Source: Oceanobacillus sp. CFH 90083
GTDB lineage: Bacteria > Bacillota > Bacilli > Bacillales > Amphibacillaceae
Length of the DNA: 64,000 nt
Direction of reading: 5' to 3'
NCBI RefSeq assembly: GCF_009389585.1
Contig: NZ_VIYG01000001.1
Location: forward strand, 426,705 to 490,704
The translations under genes and the position numbers were made by a program. Below, piece after piece: positions 17,043 through 26,096 of this stretch. A model generated the notes under the pieces. The model saw only the letters and a program-made list of their open reading frames with translations. It was not told the origin of the DNA and did no database searches. Every line of letters begins with the position of its first letter. Position 1 is the first letter of the stretch.

Positions 17043-17942
17043 TTGTATTTACAGCGATTGAAGAAGCTCTACCCCAGTATCATGGAGCTCCCAAAAAATC
17101 AGAAGGATATTCATCCTGATTATAAGTGGTATCAGTTTGAAAACAAAATCATCGGCATCGACAAGAAAGAATTAACAGATAAAGATAAAATACTTTTAGG
17201 GACTTTTCTTTCTTCTTATCAGATTCAATTGCCGGCTCAATCGCCAAGAGAAAAAGATTGGGCAGTACGTATTCAGAAAAAAACAGACAAAAACCTTGGA
17301 AAAGAAGGACGCTACCGCTTTATCTATTTTCGGATTGATAATGGACAGCTTGATCCCATCATATTTAAAAATACATTACAGGAATTTTTTAACGGGGGTT
17401 TATCTGTGTTATGGAATAACGCTCATGAAGGCTTTATCATCGAGGAGCCGAACAGTGTTTTAGAGGAAGAAATCACGTATCATCATATTGCTGATACGTT
17501 AATGAGTGAATTGTATGTGAAAACCAACTTTTTTATCGGTCCATATTTAGAAAATGATAAGGTATTAGAAGACTATATGCAGCAAATAACCAAAATGGCA
17601 GAGAGCAGCTCCCGAAAAATGGATACACCTGTCATGGATTACACAGAAGGATACCCGCTTTTTCTTATTGAAAGCATCCCCGAACAGCAGAGACAGCAAT
17701 TAAGTGAATGGGTTTTAAAGGAGTTTCTAACAGATCCGGAGGCCTTAGAAACAATTTGGATGTTTATCCAGTGCAATTTGAATGTTTCCGAAACAGCAAA
17801 GAAACTATACATTCACCGGAACAGCCTGCAATACCGCCTGGATAAATTTTATGACAGCACAGGCATTGATATAAAGCAGTTTAATAAAGCATTTACTGTG
17901 TATTTAGCTATTTTAGCAAACATGCACAATAACCAAACGTAA
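17043..17942 (+). CDS. yxkF: PucR/CdaR-type regulator (YxkF-like)
   Basis: A 299-residue protein whose last ~60 residues form the PucR C-terminal helix-turn-helix (NLNVSETAKKLYIHRNSLQY, then RLDKF). The N-terminal 200 residues have no domain I recognise. The start is TTG with GAAGGAGGAATCCCA upstream. It is followed by msmX at 114 bases, the same pair as yxkF-msmX of B. subtilis, so a role in sugar ABC transport control is likely but unproved. Confidence 0.75.
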   Translation: MYLQRLKKLYPSIMELPKNQKDIHPDYKWYQFENKIIGIDKKELTDKDKILLGTFLSSYQIQLPAQSPREKDWAVRIQKKTDKNLGKEGRYRFIYFRIDNGQLDPIIFKNTLQEFFNGGLSVLWNNAHEGFIIEEPNSVLEEEITYHHIADTLMSELYVKTNFFIGPYLENDKVLEDYMQQITKMAESSSRKMDTPVMDYTEGYPLFLIESIPEQQRQQLSEWVLKEFLTDPEALETIWMFIQCNLNVSETAKKLYIHRNSLQYRLDKFYDSTGIDIKQFNKAFTVYLAILANMHNNQT

Positions 17943-17998
17943 TTTTATGCAACATCTCCATATTGTTTTTGCAATTTTTTCAGTAGAATGAAATCAGA

Positions 17999-18015
17999 TT
18001 AAAAAACGCTTTCAT
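17999..18015 (+). promoter_or_regulatory. Possible cre site upstream of msmX
   Basis: AAAACGCTTTCAT matches the right half of the CcpA cre consensus (core CG, then TTTCA) but lacks the left TG. A TAGAAT box lies just upstream at about 17983. Catabolite control of msmX is plausible, but the site is imperfect. Confidence 0.35.
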
Positions 18016-18056
18016 TTTAGAGTTTCTATCAAAACCATTTAGAGGAGATGTACATT

Positions 18057-19154
18057 ATGGCAGAATTAAAATTAAATCATATTCAGAAAAGGTACGATAA
18101 AGACGTTTTAGCGGTAAAAGATTTCAATTTACATATTCAGGATAAGGAGTTCATTGTATTTGTCGGTCCATCCGGCTGCGGGAAATCAACAACATTGCGT
18201 ATGATTGCCGGTTTGGAAGAAATCTCTGAAGGAGAATTTTATATTGATGAAAAGCTAATGAATGATGTTTCTCCCAAAGATCGTGATATTGCGATGGTAT
18301 TCCAAAACTACGCCCTGTATCCTCATATGAATGTATACGATAATATGGCATTTGGACTTAAACTGCGTAAATTTAAAAAAGAAGAAATTAAAAAACGTGT
18401 CGATCAAGCGGCTAAAATTCTTGGCTTAGAGGCATACTTGGATAGAAAGCCAAAAGCATTATCCGGCGGACAAAGACAGCGTGTCGCATTAGGACGTGCT
18501 ATTGTCCGGGATGCAAAGGTATTCTTAATGGATGAGCCTTTATCTAACTTAGATGCAAAGCTGCGTGTACAAATGCGGGCAGAGATACAAAAGCTTCATC
18601 AGCGCCTGCAAACGACAACCATTTATGTAACCCATGACCAGACAGAGGCAATGACAATGGCTACAAGATTGGTTGTTATGAAGGATGGAGTTATCCAGCA
18701 GGTCGGTGCTCCAAAGGATGTATATGACTTACCTGAAAACGTATTTGTCGGCGGTTTTATTGGCTCCCCGTCTATGAATTTCTTTACCGGTACATTAGAA
18801 GGAGACAAATTTAAAATAGGCAGCAATTCATTCCTGATTCCACAACCAAAGCTTGCACCGCTGAAAGAGCAAGGCTATGAAGGAAAAGAGCTGATTATCG
18901 GTGTTCGTCCGGAAGATATTCATGATGAATTAGTCTTCATAGAATCATCTCCTGAATCAAAGTTAACAGCAAAAATTGAGGTTGCTGAGTTAATGGGAGC
19001 GGAATCCATCCTTTATTCCAATATTGATGGCCAAGAATTTGTTGCGCGCGTTGACTCTCGTGCAGATGTACAAGGAGGCGACGAATTAGAGCTTTCCTTT
19101 GATATGAATAAAATCCATTTCTTTGATAAGGAGAATGAACAGCGTATACGTTAA
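18057..19154 (+). CDS. msmX: Sugar ABC transporter ATPase MsmX/UgpC
   Basis: A 365-residue CUT1-type ATPase. Walker [10 protein letters not shown] is at 37-45, the signature [10 protein letters not shown] and Walker [13 protein letters not shown] follow, and a C-terminal TOBE/regulatory region reaches to the end. MsmX in Bacillus energises several oligosaccharide importers and is usually encoded away from them, as here. ATG at 18057 is nine bases after AGAGGAG; the ATG at 18048 abuts the site. Encoded alone after a PucR-type gene. Confidence 0.9.
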   Translation: MAELKLNHIQKRYDKDVLAVKDFNLHIQDKEFIVFVGPSGCGKSTTLRMIAGLEEISEGEFYIDEKLMNDVSPKDRDIAMVFQNYALYPHMNVYDNMAFGLKLRKFKKEEIKKRVDQAAKILGLEAYLDRKPKALSGGQRQRVALGRAIVRDAKVFLMDEPLSNLDAKLRVQMRAEIQKLHQRLQTTTIYVTHDQTEAMTMATRLVVMKDGVIQQVGAPKDVYDLPENVFVGGFIGSPSMNFFTGTLEGDKFKIGSNSFLIPQPKLAPLKEQGYEGKELIIGVRPEDIHDELVFIESSPESKLTAKIEVAELMGAESILYSNIDGQEFVARVDSRADVQGGDELELSFDMNKIHFFDKENEQRIR

Positions 19155-19236
19155 TACATTAATGAGAACGAATATTGGTAAAGGGGAACTCATGATAAGT
19201 TCCCCTTCTTAGCCAGTAATATTTTATTTAATAAAA

Positions 19237-19434
19237 TTATTGACCATGATGCATTTGTTGTTGAGCAGTTTGTACTAAACGTTTTGTAATTTCCCCACCT
19301 ACAGAACCGTTTGCACGAGAAGTTGAATCTGCACCAAGGTTTACACCAAATTCTTGAGCAATTTCGTACTTCATTTGATCAAGAGCTTGTTGTACTCCAG
19401 GAACTAGTAATTGGTTTGAATTGTTGTTTGCCAT
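19237..19434 (-). CDS. Small acid-soluble spore protein, alpha/beta type
   Basis: A 65-residue DNA-protecting spore protein. It carries the GPR protease site EIAQEFGV and the conserved [16 protein letters not shown] tail. ATG at 19434 follows ACAGGAGGTGATAACT. It should coat DNA in the forespore as A-form-like complexes and be degraded at germination. A sigma-G promoter was not clearly seen. Confidence 0.95.
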   Translation of the reverse strand: MANNNSNQLLVPGVQQALDQMKYEIAQEFGVNLGADSTSRANGSVGGEITKRLVQTAQQQMHHGQ

Positions 19435-19536
19435 AGTTATCACCTCCTGTACACATATCATCTGCATTTTTGTTGAAGTTATGATAGTTAATTATTGGTA
19501 ATAGCAATGGGAAACAACCATTATATTTGTATGTAA

Positions 19537-19570
19537 AAAATGGAGAACACATTGCTGTATTCTCCATTTT
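19537..19570. terminator. Hairpin upstream of the SASP gene
   Basis: A perfect 11-bp stem, AAAATGGAGAA with TTCTCCATTTT, loop 12. On the minus strand it could terminate something upstream, perhaps the short ORF remnant at 19630-19770. Confidence 0.5.
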
Positions 19571-19986
19571 GCTCTTTAAAAAGAGTCCGTATGCTAATGA
19601 ATCACATTTTCCAGGCTGAAAAAGTTCATTTACCACACCATCTGCTGTTTCTCTGCTTCTGTAAATAAACGCTGTACATTTTTTCGGCATATTTGTTCAA
19701 TATTATCTATTACAGCTTTCGGAGTTGGCTCTGCATTGATTTGTTCAAAAAAATAGAGAGAGGAGAACAAGAAAATAAGTAAAAGTGAAATAAGTAAAAT
19801 TCGACAATTAATAATTTATTATAAATTCAGCTTATAGTACCCTGCAAAAGGTTGCAAGGGAAGCAAAATGAATCTCATGATAATTTCCCGGTAATGATCA
19901 CGCTTATGTTGTTTATAGAGAGCGCTCCTCTACATATTGGATTTTTCTTAAAAAGTTTTTTCACAAATATCTATTTTTCTTCGTGC

Positions 19987-20020
19987 AAAAAACTGCTAAG
20001 TTTTAAAACTTAGCAGTTTT
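19987..20020. terminator. Terminator of fumC
   Basis: AAAACTGCTAAG and CTTAGCAGTTTT form a perfect stem with an 8-base centre just after the fumC stop on the minus strand. Confidence 0.85.
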
Positions 20021-20030
20021 CCAGCTCGCT

Positions 20031-21416
20031 TTATTTTGGATATGTCATTTCTTCCGGTTTTACATATTCATCAAACTGCTCGGCAGTTAATAAACCAAGT
20101 TTAACCGCTGTTTCTTTTAATGTTGCATTATCTGCAAAGGCTGTTTTGGCAATTTTTGCTGCATTTTCATAGCCGATATGCGGATTTAGGGCAGTAACCA
20201 GCATCAATGATCCATGCAGGTTTTTCTCAATTTGTGCTAAGTCTGCTTCAATTCCGACAGCGCAACGCTCATCAAAGGAAATAATACTATCTGCCAATAA
20301 TTGACTGGACTGCAGGAAGTTATAGGCAATGACTGGTTTAAATACATTTAATTCAAAGTTTCCCTGACTTGCTGCAAAGCCGATTGCTGCATCATTTCCC
20401 ATTACCTGTGTTGCAACCATTGTCACTGCTTCACTTTGTGTCGGATTTACCTTTCCTGGCATAATAGAGCTTCCCGGCTCATTCGCCGGAATTGTAATCT
20501 CTCCAATACCACAGCGGGGTCCACTTGCTAACCAGCGAACATCGTTAGCTATTTTCATCATATCTGCTGCAAGCCCTTTTAAGGCACCATGTGCATACAC
20601 AGTCTCATCATGACTTGTTAAGGCATGAAATTTATTTTTAGCAGAAATAAATGTTTTTCCAGTATATGCCGAGATTGCTTTACAAACTTTTTCTGAGAAA
20701 TCCGGGTGTGCATTTAAACCAGTTCCTACGGCTGTCCCGCCAATGGCAAGCTCTCTCAGATGCTCATTGCTTTCTTTAATCATGGTATATGATTTTTCCA
20801 GCATCCGGTGCCAGCCGCTGATTTCCTGCCCTAATGTCAATGGCGTCGCATCCTGCAGGTGTGTTCGGCCGATTTTAACAATATCAGCGAATTTATTTTG
20901 CTTTTCTTCAAGCGTTCCCATGAGCTGCTTTACAGCCGGAAGTACCGTATCCTCAAGCTTTAACACAGCTGCGACATGCATTGCGGTCGGATATGTATCA
21001 TTTGAGCTTTGTGATTTATTTACATCATCATTAGGATGAAGCTTTAATTCGCTTCCCTGCTCTTTCAGCCACTTATTTCCAACATAAGCCAATACTTCGT
21101 TTACATTCATATTTGATTGTGTACCGCTTCCTGTTTGCCAAACAACCAATGGAAAATGGTCATTTAAATTATCTGCTAATACCTGATCGGCAGCATATTT
21201 AATAGCCTCTGCTTTTTCTTCTTCCATTAAACCTAACTCAAAATTAGCAATCGCTGTACTTCTTTTTAAAATTGCAAACGCTTTAATAATTTCTACAGGC
21301 ATCGTTTCCTGTCCAATCGGGAAGTTCTGCTTACTGCGCTGTGTCTGTGCCCCCCAATATTTGTCTGCTGGAACTTTGATTTCCCCGATTGTATCTTTTT
21401 CTATACGATAATCCAT
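20031..21416 (-). CDS. fumC: Class II fumarate hydratase
   Basis: A 461-residue Fe-independent fumarase of the TCA cycle, interconverting fumarate and malate. The fumarase/aspartase signature [11 protein letters not shown] is present near residue 320, with [12 protein letters not shown] near 100 and [10 protein letters not shown] later. GGAGGAGTC precedes the ATG. Length matches B. subtilis FumC (CitG). Monocistronic, with its own terminator. Confidence 0.95.
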   Translation of the reverse strand: MDYRIEKDTIGEIKVPADKYWGAQTQRSKQNFPIGQETMPVEIIKAFAILKRSTAIANFELGLMEEEKAEAIKYAADQVLADNLNDHFPLVVWQTGSGTQSNMNVNEVLAYVGNKWLKEQGSELKLHPNDDVNKSQSSNDTYPTAMHVAAVLKLEDTVLPAVKQLMGTLEEKQNKFADIVKIGRTHLQDATPLTLGQEISGWHRMLEKSYTMIKESNEHLRELAIGGTAVGTGLNAHPDFSEKVCKAISAYTGKTFISAKNKFHALTSHDETVYAHGALKGLAADMMKIANDVRWLASGPRCGIGEITIPANEPGSSIMPGKVNPTQSEAVTMVATQVMGNDAAIGFAASQGNFELNVFKPVIAYNFLQSSQLLADSIISFDERCAVGIEADLAQIEKNLHGSLMLVTALNPHIGYENAAKIAKTAFADNATLKETAVKLGLLTAEQFDEYVKPEEMTYPK

Positions 21417-21576
21417 ACTGACTCCTCCTTGAACTTATCCTTTTATCCATATCTAGTGTACCAAATTTTTTAATTTTTTTCGATTTCTTTTTCTGATATG
21501 ATAAGGATAAATATATTTCCTTAAAATACATGACATTTTTCGTATACTTCAACTTGATAGAAAGGCGGAATACAGC

Positions 21577-22491
21577 ATGCCAAATATGTGGACACATATT
21601 TTTTTCGCAGAGGATGTCTGCAGCTCTCTATCCTATGATATACCTGACTCTCCCGATAGACATGCCTTATTCTTGGGAGCACAGGGTCCTGATCCTTTCT
21701 TTTATTACCGGTTCTGGCCATGGCTTTCCAATCAAAAAACAGGCCAAGAAATTGGTCATGCTTTGCATACAAAAGAATGCGGTTCTTTTTTAATGCACCT
21801 GATCGAAAAAGCGCAAAAACAATCAGATGAAATAAAAGCGTATGTGATGGGTTTTATTACCCACCATCTGCTGGATCTCCATACACATCCTTATATCCAC
21901 TATCGATCCGGCTATCAGGCTAATAACCATCAGAAACTGGAAACCATCATTGATACAAAATGGGCTTTAAACACCCGTAAAATGGAACTATGGAAGCATC
22001 CGGCATATAAAGAAATTAATGTCGGTAAAACGTTACCTGCATCTATTCTTTATTTGTTAGATGAAAGCATTCGTAAGTATTACCCTGAATTATCTTTTCA
22101 AACGAAAGATATTCAAATTGCCTATCAGGATATGATTACTGCCCAAAAGCTGTTCGCAGATCCTGCCGGTTTGAAAAATAAAATCTTCATGACCTTGATC
22201 AGCCCCTATTCCCACCAGCCTGTTAATGAAAATATCGATTATCTGAATGAAGAAAAATCCCTATGGATTCATTCAGCTACAGGGGAAAGTCATACGGAAA
22301 GCTTTGAAGAACTGTATGCTGATGCGTTAGATGATGCTGTCAGTTTGCTTCCTCTTGTGATAGACTTTTGGGATGAGGGGGGGAAATCCGTGAAAGAACA
22401 GCTTATTCGCCGTATTGGCAATATTTCATATGATACAGGAACTCCTTTGGCAAATCATGATATAAACCGTTTTAGTGTGCCGATTGTATAG
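21577..22491 (+). CDS. Zinc-dependent phospholipase C-like hydrolase
   Basis: A 304-residue cytoplasmic-looking protein (no signal peptide) of the Zn_dep_PLPC family. Likely metal ligands are in MWTHIFFAEDV near the N-terminus, LGAQGPDPFFYY near residue 33 and HHLLDLHTHPYIHYR near 110. Spacing resembles the phospholipase C / nuclease P1 fold. AAAGGCGG precedes the ATG. The substrate is unknown. A convergent terminator separates it from the MFS gene. Confidence 0.8.
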   Translation: MPNMWTHIFFAEDVCSSLSYDIPDSPDRHALFLGAQGPDPFFYYRFWPWLSNQKTGQEIGHALHTKECGSFLMHLIEKAQKQSDEIKAYVMGFITHHLLDLHTHPYIHYRSGYQANNHQKLETIIDTKWALNTRKMELWKHPAYKEINVGKTLPASILYLLDESIRKYYPELSFQTKDIQIAYQDMITAQKLFADPAGLKNKIFMTLISPYSHQPVNENIDYLNEEKSLWIHSATGESHTESFEELYADALDDAVSLLPLVIDFWDEGGKSVKEQLIRRIGNISYDTGTPLANHDINRFSVPIV

Positions 22492-22497
22492 CAGAAA

Positions 22498-22542
22498 AAG
22501 CACATACTATTTGGTTTAATAAAAACCAGACAGCATGTGCTT
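22498..22542. terminator. Bidirectional terminator
   Basis: AAGCACAT pairs with ATGTGCTT around an inner GGTTT/AAACC stem; it lies between convergent genes with A-rich and T-rich flanks. Confidence 0.75.
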
Positions 22543-22546
22543 CTTG

Positions 22547-23857
22547 CTATTGCGGACGTATGTTGACTTCATCCTTTCTATCTGAAGCTCTCTCAGCCTC
22601 TGCTATTCCTTTATCCACATCCACAAACTTCAAGAGAATAATTCCGGCAATAAAGAAGAAAATAAGCGACAAAATTCCTAACCGGCTATTCCCGGTCAAA
22701 TGCCCGATTGCTGCAAACATAAATGGGCCAACAACAGCCGCAAACTTGGACGAAATTCCGTAAAAACCAAAGAACTCCGCATGCTTGCCCGTTGGTATCA
22801 TTCTTCCAAAAATAGACCGGCTCAATGATTGCGCTCCCCCTTGAACCATACCTACAATAATAGCTAAAATATAAAAATGGAATGCTGTATTCATAAAATA
22901 ACCAATAATGACGATTCCTAAATAAATGTATAAGGTTATAAATAATGCCTTCTTCGCTGTAATCTTTGATGCCAGCCAGCCGAAAAAGAATGTAAAAGGA
23001 ATGCCGACAAACTGTGTGATTAATAAGGCAACAATTAAATCGTTTTGATTGATGCCGATTTCACTTCCATAGACGGTCGCCATTCGAATAATCGTTGAAA
23101 TACCGTCATTATAAAGCCAAAAAGCAAGCAGGAAAATAGCCAGCTGCTTAAATTGCTTTATTTCCCGAAAAGTATTTCCAACTCTGGAAAACCCAATGGC
23201 TACATAGGATTTATTCCGTTCTACTTTTTCCTTTTTCTCTTCTTTTATATTTTTCAGAAGCGGAATCGTAAAAACAAGCCACCAGATACCTACAGAAGCA
23301 AGTGATAGCCTGGTTGCCCATTCTGTATCAGGAATTCCAAACCAGGATGGATTTAATATCATCATGACATTAATTGCTAACAAAATGCCGCCGCCAATAT
23401 ATCCATAGGCAAAGCCGCCTGATGAAACTTTATCAATTTCTTTCTTTTCCGCAATCTCCGGCAAAAAACCATCATAAAATATATTCCCGCCGGAGAATCC
23501 AATGGAACCAATAATAAATAATAACGAAGCCAGTAAATAATCTCCTTCACTAATAAATATCATCAGAATGCTCGCAATAATACCCATAAATGCAAAAAAA
23601 CGGAGAAACTTTTTCTTAGCTGCCGAAAAATCACTGATTGCACCTAAAATTGGTGCAAGGATCGCAACAATTAAAACAGAGATAGATTGTGAATACCCCC
23701 AGTAGCTTGTTGCTAAATGCTCCTCCAGACCGGATGCAGCTACAGTTGAATAATAAACCGGAAGTACAGCTGCCATCATTGTTGTCGCAAAAGCAGAATT
23801 CCCGAAGTCGTACATCATCCAACTGCTCTGTATTTTCTTTTTTGATTTTTCGTCCAC
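22547..23857 (-). CDS. UMF1 (Atg22-like) family MFS transporter
   Basis: A 436-residue transporter with about 12 transmembrane segments. The N-terminal WMMYDFGNSAFATTMMAAVLP is characteristic of the UMF1/Atg22 group within the major facilitator superfamily; B. subtilis YxiO is a relative. Substrate unknown. The GTG at 23857 is chosen because AAGGAGGGGGATAAA directly precedes it; the in-frame ATG eight codons upstream would place this site inside the coding region. Confidence 0.8.
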   Translation of the reverse strand: MDEKSKKKIQSSWMMYDFGNSAFATTMMAAVLPVYYSTVAASGLEEHLATSYWGYSQSISVLIVAILAPILGAISDFSAAKKKFLRFFAFMGIIASILMIFISEGDYLLASLLFIIGSIGFSGGNIFYDGFLPEIAEKKEIDKVSSGGFAYGYIGGGILLAINVMMILNPSWFGIPDTEWATRLSLASVGIWWLVFTIPLLKNIKEEKKEKVERNKSYVAIGFSRVGNTFREIKQFKQLAIFLLAFWLYNDGISTIIRMATVYGSEIGINQNDLIVALLITQFVGIPFTFFFGWLASKITAKKALFITLYIYLGIVIIGYFMNTAFHFYILAIIVGMVQGGAQSLSRSIFGRMIPTGKHAEFFGFYGISSKFAAVVGPFMFAAIGHLTGNSRLGILSLIFFFIAGIILLKFVDVDKGIAEAERASDRKDEVNIRPQ

Positions 23858-23936
23858 TTTATCCCCCTCCTTTACTTGCATTATAGTGGATTTATTTAGT
23901 AAATCCTATCTTTTTTTAATTTTAATACAATTCATA

Positions 23937-23974
23937 AAAAAAGACATAGACGCACTTTACTTTGTACGCTATGC
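23937..23974 (-). terminator. Terminator of the IDEAL-domain gene
   Basis: On the minus strand CATAGCG pairs with CGTCTATG around a ~14-base loop, followed by TCTTTTTTTAT. Confidence 0.7.
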
Positions 23975-23986
23975 CTTGTAATATTT

Positions 23987-24223
23987 TTAATCTTCCCACA
24001 CGTATTGCTTGTAAGCTTCACTATATTTTTTAAAATCTGCATAATTATTTGTTTCAATAGCTTGATTTATTTCTTCTTCCAAGTGGGCTTTATTCCACTT
24101 AAACACAAGTTCGTCCAATAATAATTGAGCAGCCAGCTTATCTTCAAATGCCAGCTCTTTTCGTGCTGTTAATGGCTCTCCTACGTACTGAAAAAAGCGG
24201 TAAACGATTTTTTCTTGTTTCAT
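23987..24223 (-). CDS. IDEAL-domain small protein
   Basis: A 78-residue protein. The region from about residue 31 (AAQLLLDELVFKWNKAHLEE, then INQAIETNNYADFKKYSEAY) fits the IDEAL domain found in YpiB, YozD and similar Firmicute proteins. These domains are thought to mediate protein-protein contacts; the partner is unknown. GGGGGAAACTTCC precedes the ATG. Flanked by its own terminator. Confidence 0.75.
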   Translation of the reverse strand: MKQEKIVYRFFQYVGEPLTARKELAFEDKLAAQLLLDELVFKWNKAHLEEEINQAIETNNYADFKKYSEAYKQYVWED

Positions 24224-24539
24224 GGAAGTTTCCCCCTTAAAGCCTTTTACTCATTATGCATAAACTTTCCCTAAATTTCAACTATAAGATATTTTTAAAA
24301 ATATTTCCGATTATTTTACTTCTATATTAAAACCTTATTTTCTGAATTATTTTTTTACGAAAAGCAACACTAAATAATGCCAAAGCAATGATTGTTTCCC
24401 AAAGGAAAATATGCTTACAACTCTCAATAACTCTTCCTGCATTCTGTTATTTTTCTCTAGACCCACCAGATAGTGATTTGGTAGACTATATAAGCTGACT
24501 TGAAAATACTATAAATCCTTACGGAGGAGATGTACAGCT

Positions 24540-24608
24540 GTGCCAAAAATCGAAAACGGAACTTTTCAACACACACGATACAGTCAAATTTTAAATATGG
24601 TGGGATAA
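24540..24608 (+). CDS. 22-codon leader peptide upstream of the CDF exporter
   Basis: A GTG-started ORF (MPKIENGTFQHTRYSQILNM, then VG) preceded by GGAGGAG at 24523-24529. Its TAA ends two bases before the ATG of the exporter, and the exporter's weak ribosome site (GGTGGGAT) lies within its last codons. This arrangement indicates translational coupling or leader-peptide control. No homologue comes to mind. Confidence 0.5.
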   Translation: MPKIENGTFQHTRYSQILNMVG

Positions 24609-24610
24609 CT

Positions 24611-25492
24611 ATGAATAATCATAATGAAAACTTAAAAACAGGAGAAAAGGGTGCCTGGTTGAGCATCATCGCATATATCTTTTTAGCTATTTTAAAGCTC
24701 TATTTCGCTTCTGTCGGGAATTCAGAAGGACTGCGAGCAGATGGATTAAATAACTTTACAGATATTATTGCTTCGGTTGCTGTCTTAGTAGGGTTAAAGA
24801 TAGCGCGCAAACCTGCTGATTCTGTACATCGTTATGGACATTACCGGGCAGAGAGTATCGCTTCTTTATTTGCTGCATTTATTATGATGTTTATCGGACT
24901 TCAGGTTATATTTACTGCCGGGCAGACCCTTTACGCATCTGATTACGAACAGCCTGATATGCTGACAGCCTGGGTAGCTTTATTTGCTGCATTTGTTATG
25001 CTGGGTGTATTCAGCTACAATTTAAAGCTGGCCAAAAAAATCGAAAGCAGTGCACTTTATGCGGCTGCTATGGATAATCGATCTGATGCTTTTGTAAGTA
25101 TTGGTGTTTTTATCGGTATTATCGGTGCACAATTTGGCCTTTTTTGGTTAGACCCGATTGTGGCTATATTAGTCGGATTAATTATTTGTAAAACAGCCTG
25201 GGATATTTTTAAAGATTCCACGGTTACATTAACAGATGGATTTGATTATAAAAAATTAGATGAAATGAAGGAGAATATCCGGACATTTAAGAATGTACGG
25301 GATGTGATTGATATCAAAGGACGTATTCATGGGAATCAAGAGCTTTTAGATATAACTATCTCCGTGGACGCCACTTTGAATGTAGCAGACAGTCACGCCA
25401 TTACAGAGCATATTGAAGACTATCTTTACAAAGAATATGGAATTAATCATGCATTAATTCATATTGAGCCTTATGAGGAAGATAAAAAATAA
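24611..25492 (+). CDS. Cation diffusion facilitator (Zn/Mn/Fe exporter)
   Basis: A 293-residue CDF protein with six transmembrane segments and a cytoplasmic C-terminal domain. The first metal-binding motif is ADGLNNFTDIIAS in helix 2 and the second AAMDNRSDAFVS in helix 5; both aspartates per helix are partly replaced by Asn at the first position (N-xxx-D). This N/D pattern resembles the Mn exporters MneP/MneS of B. subtilis, so Mn efflux is possible. ATG at 24611 is chosen over 24530, which has no spacing from its GGAGGAG. A short leader ORF is coupled to it. Confidence 0.85.
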   Translation: MNNHNENLKTGEKGAWLSIIAYIFLAILKLYFASVGNSEGLRADGLNNFTDIIASVAVLVGLKIARKPADSVHRYGHYRAESIASLFAAFIMMFIGLQVIFTAGQTLYASDYEQPDMLTAWVALFAAFVMLGVFSYNLKLAKKIESSALYAAAMDNRSDAFVSIGVFIGIIGAQFGLFWLDPIVAILVGLIICKTAWDIFKDSTVTLTDGFDYKKLDEMKENIRTFKNVRDVIDIKGRIHGNQELLDITISVDATLNVADSHAITEHIEDYLYKEYGINHALIHIEPYEEDKK

Positions 25493-25570
25493 ACAGGGAT
25501 ATATAAATCATTCTCGGTTTAGGTAAGTCTGTGCCTGTATGTTAATTAGAAGTTCTGTTCAAATCTCTTA

Positions 25571-25600
25571 TTGACAATTCAAGTAAATTAATTGTATAGT
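25571..25600 (+). promoter_or_regulatory. Promoter of the T-box leader
   Basis: TTGACA at 25571-25576 and TATAGT at 25595-25600 with an 18-base spacer; transcription should start near 25607. Confidence 0.75.
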
Positions 25601-25606
25601 CATTAT

Positions 25607-26012
25607 TAACAATTCTATCGTTTGACAGTAAAAGTCCGCAGTAAATCATTATATAACAGCGGTTAGAGACAAGGTGGCCGGTGCAAACCTTGGTGTATAA
25701 TGAATTGAATTACAGGCTTTGTAAGCATACTTGTCACTTCAATAAAGTGGATGTACATAAAGTGGAGCTTCATTCAGTGGGGGTTATTTCATCCCCACTG
25801 AATGTTAGTACCACAAGGGCATGATCTAAAGGCTCTTGAACCAATCGGGCTGTTACTGGCTGCCCCCTCCTGTTTAGAATATTCGATTTTTCTCTATTCT
25901 AGAAGCGGGAGTTTTACAGTCGGTTACACTGCGATAAATATATTCGTACATCAACTAGGGTGGTAACGCGGAGATACACTTCGTCCCTATTTAAGGGGCG
26001 GAGTTTTTTATT
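25607..26012 (+). promoter_or_regulatory. T-box riboswitch, probably tyrosine-specific
   Basis: The T-box core AGGGTGGTAACGCGG is at 25957-25971, followed by a terminator (TTCGTCCC with GGGGCGGAG, then TTTTTT, to about 26009). Stem I is visible: TCATTATATA pairs with TGTATAATGA, an AGTA motif is at 25640-25643, TTAGAGAC is at about 25663, and the specifier loop 3' side reads GAAT-TAC-A, giving UAC (25711-25713), a tyrosine codon followed by the usual purine. UUA read one register earlier is less likely. The leader is about 400 nt, longer than usual, because a repeat-like segment lies at 25752-25938. Uncharged tRNA-Tyr should favour antitermination. Confidence 0.85.
25752..25938 (+). repeat. 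Dispersed repeat family C, copy C1, inside the T-box leader
   Basis: It begins TGTACATAAAGTGGAGCTTC and ends GGTTACACTGCGATAAA. A perfect 12-bp hairpin, CATTCAGTGGGG with CCCCACTGAATG, occupies 25771-25804, and a second (CTCCTGTTTAGAATA with TATTCTAGAAGCGGGAG) 25867-25911. The two ends recur, joined, at 45735-45796, and the left part recurs at 51559-51596. It lies between Stem I and the antiterminator. Confidence 0.55.
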
Positions 26013-26096
26013 GGTAAAAAACGATATACAGTGCAGAACACGCACTTATTAAAAAATTATTATATCGCAGGTAGGGTCAAAGGAGGAAATAATAAA

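Larger units (their letters stand above)
19435..20030. other. Intergenic region between SASP gene and fumC
   Basis: About 600 bases without a convincing gene. It holds a hairpin at 19537-19570 (AAAATGGAGAA with TTCTCCATTTT), a 46-codon open stretch on the minus strand at 19630-19770 lacking a ribosome binding site, AT-rich sequence, and the fumC terminator at 19987. Confidence 0.6.

Noticed and set aside
19379..19690. 103-codon open frame on the minus strand overlapping the SASP gene
   Set aside because: Its 3' part overlaps the clear SASP gene in another frame and its sequence crosses a terminator hairpin; no ribosome site.
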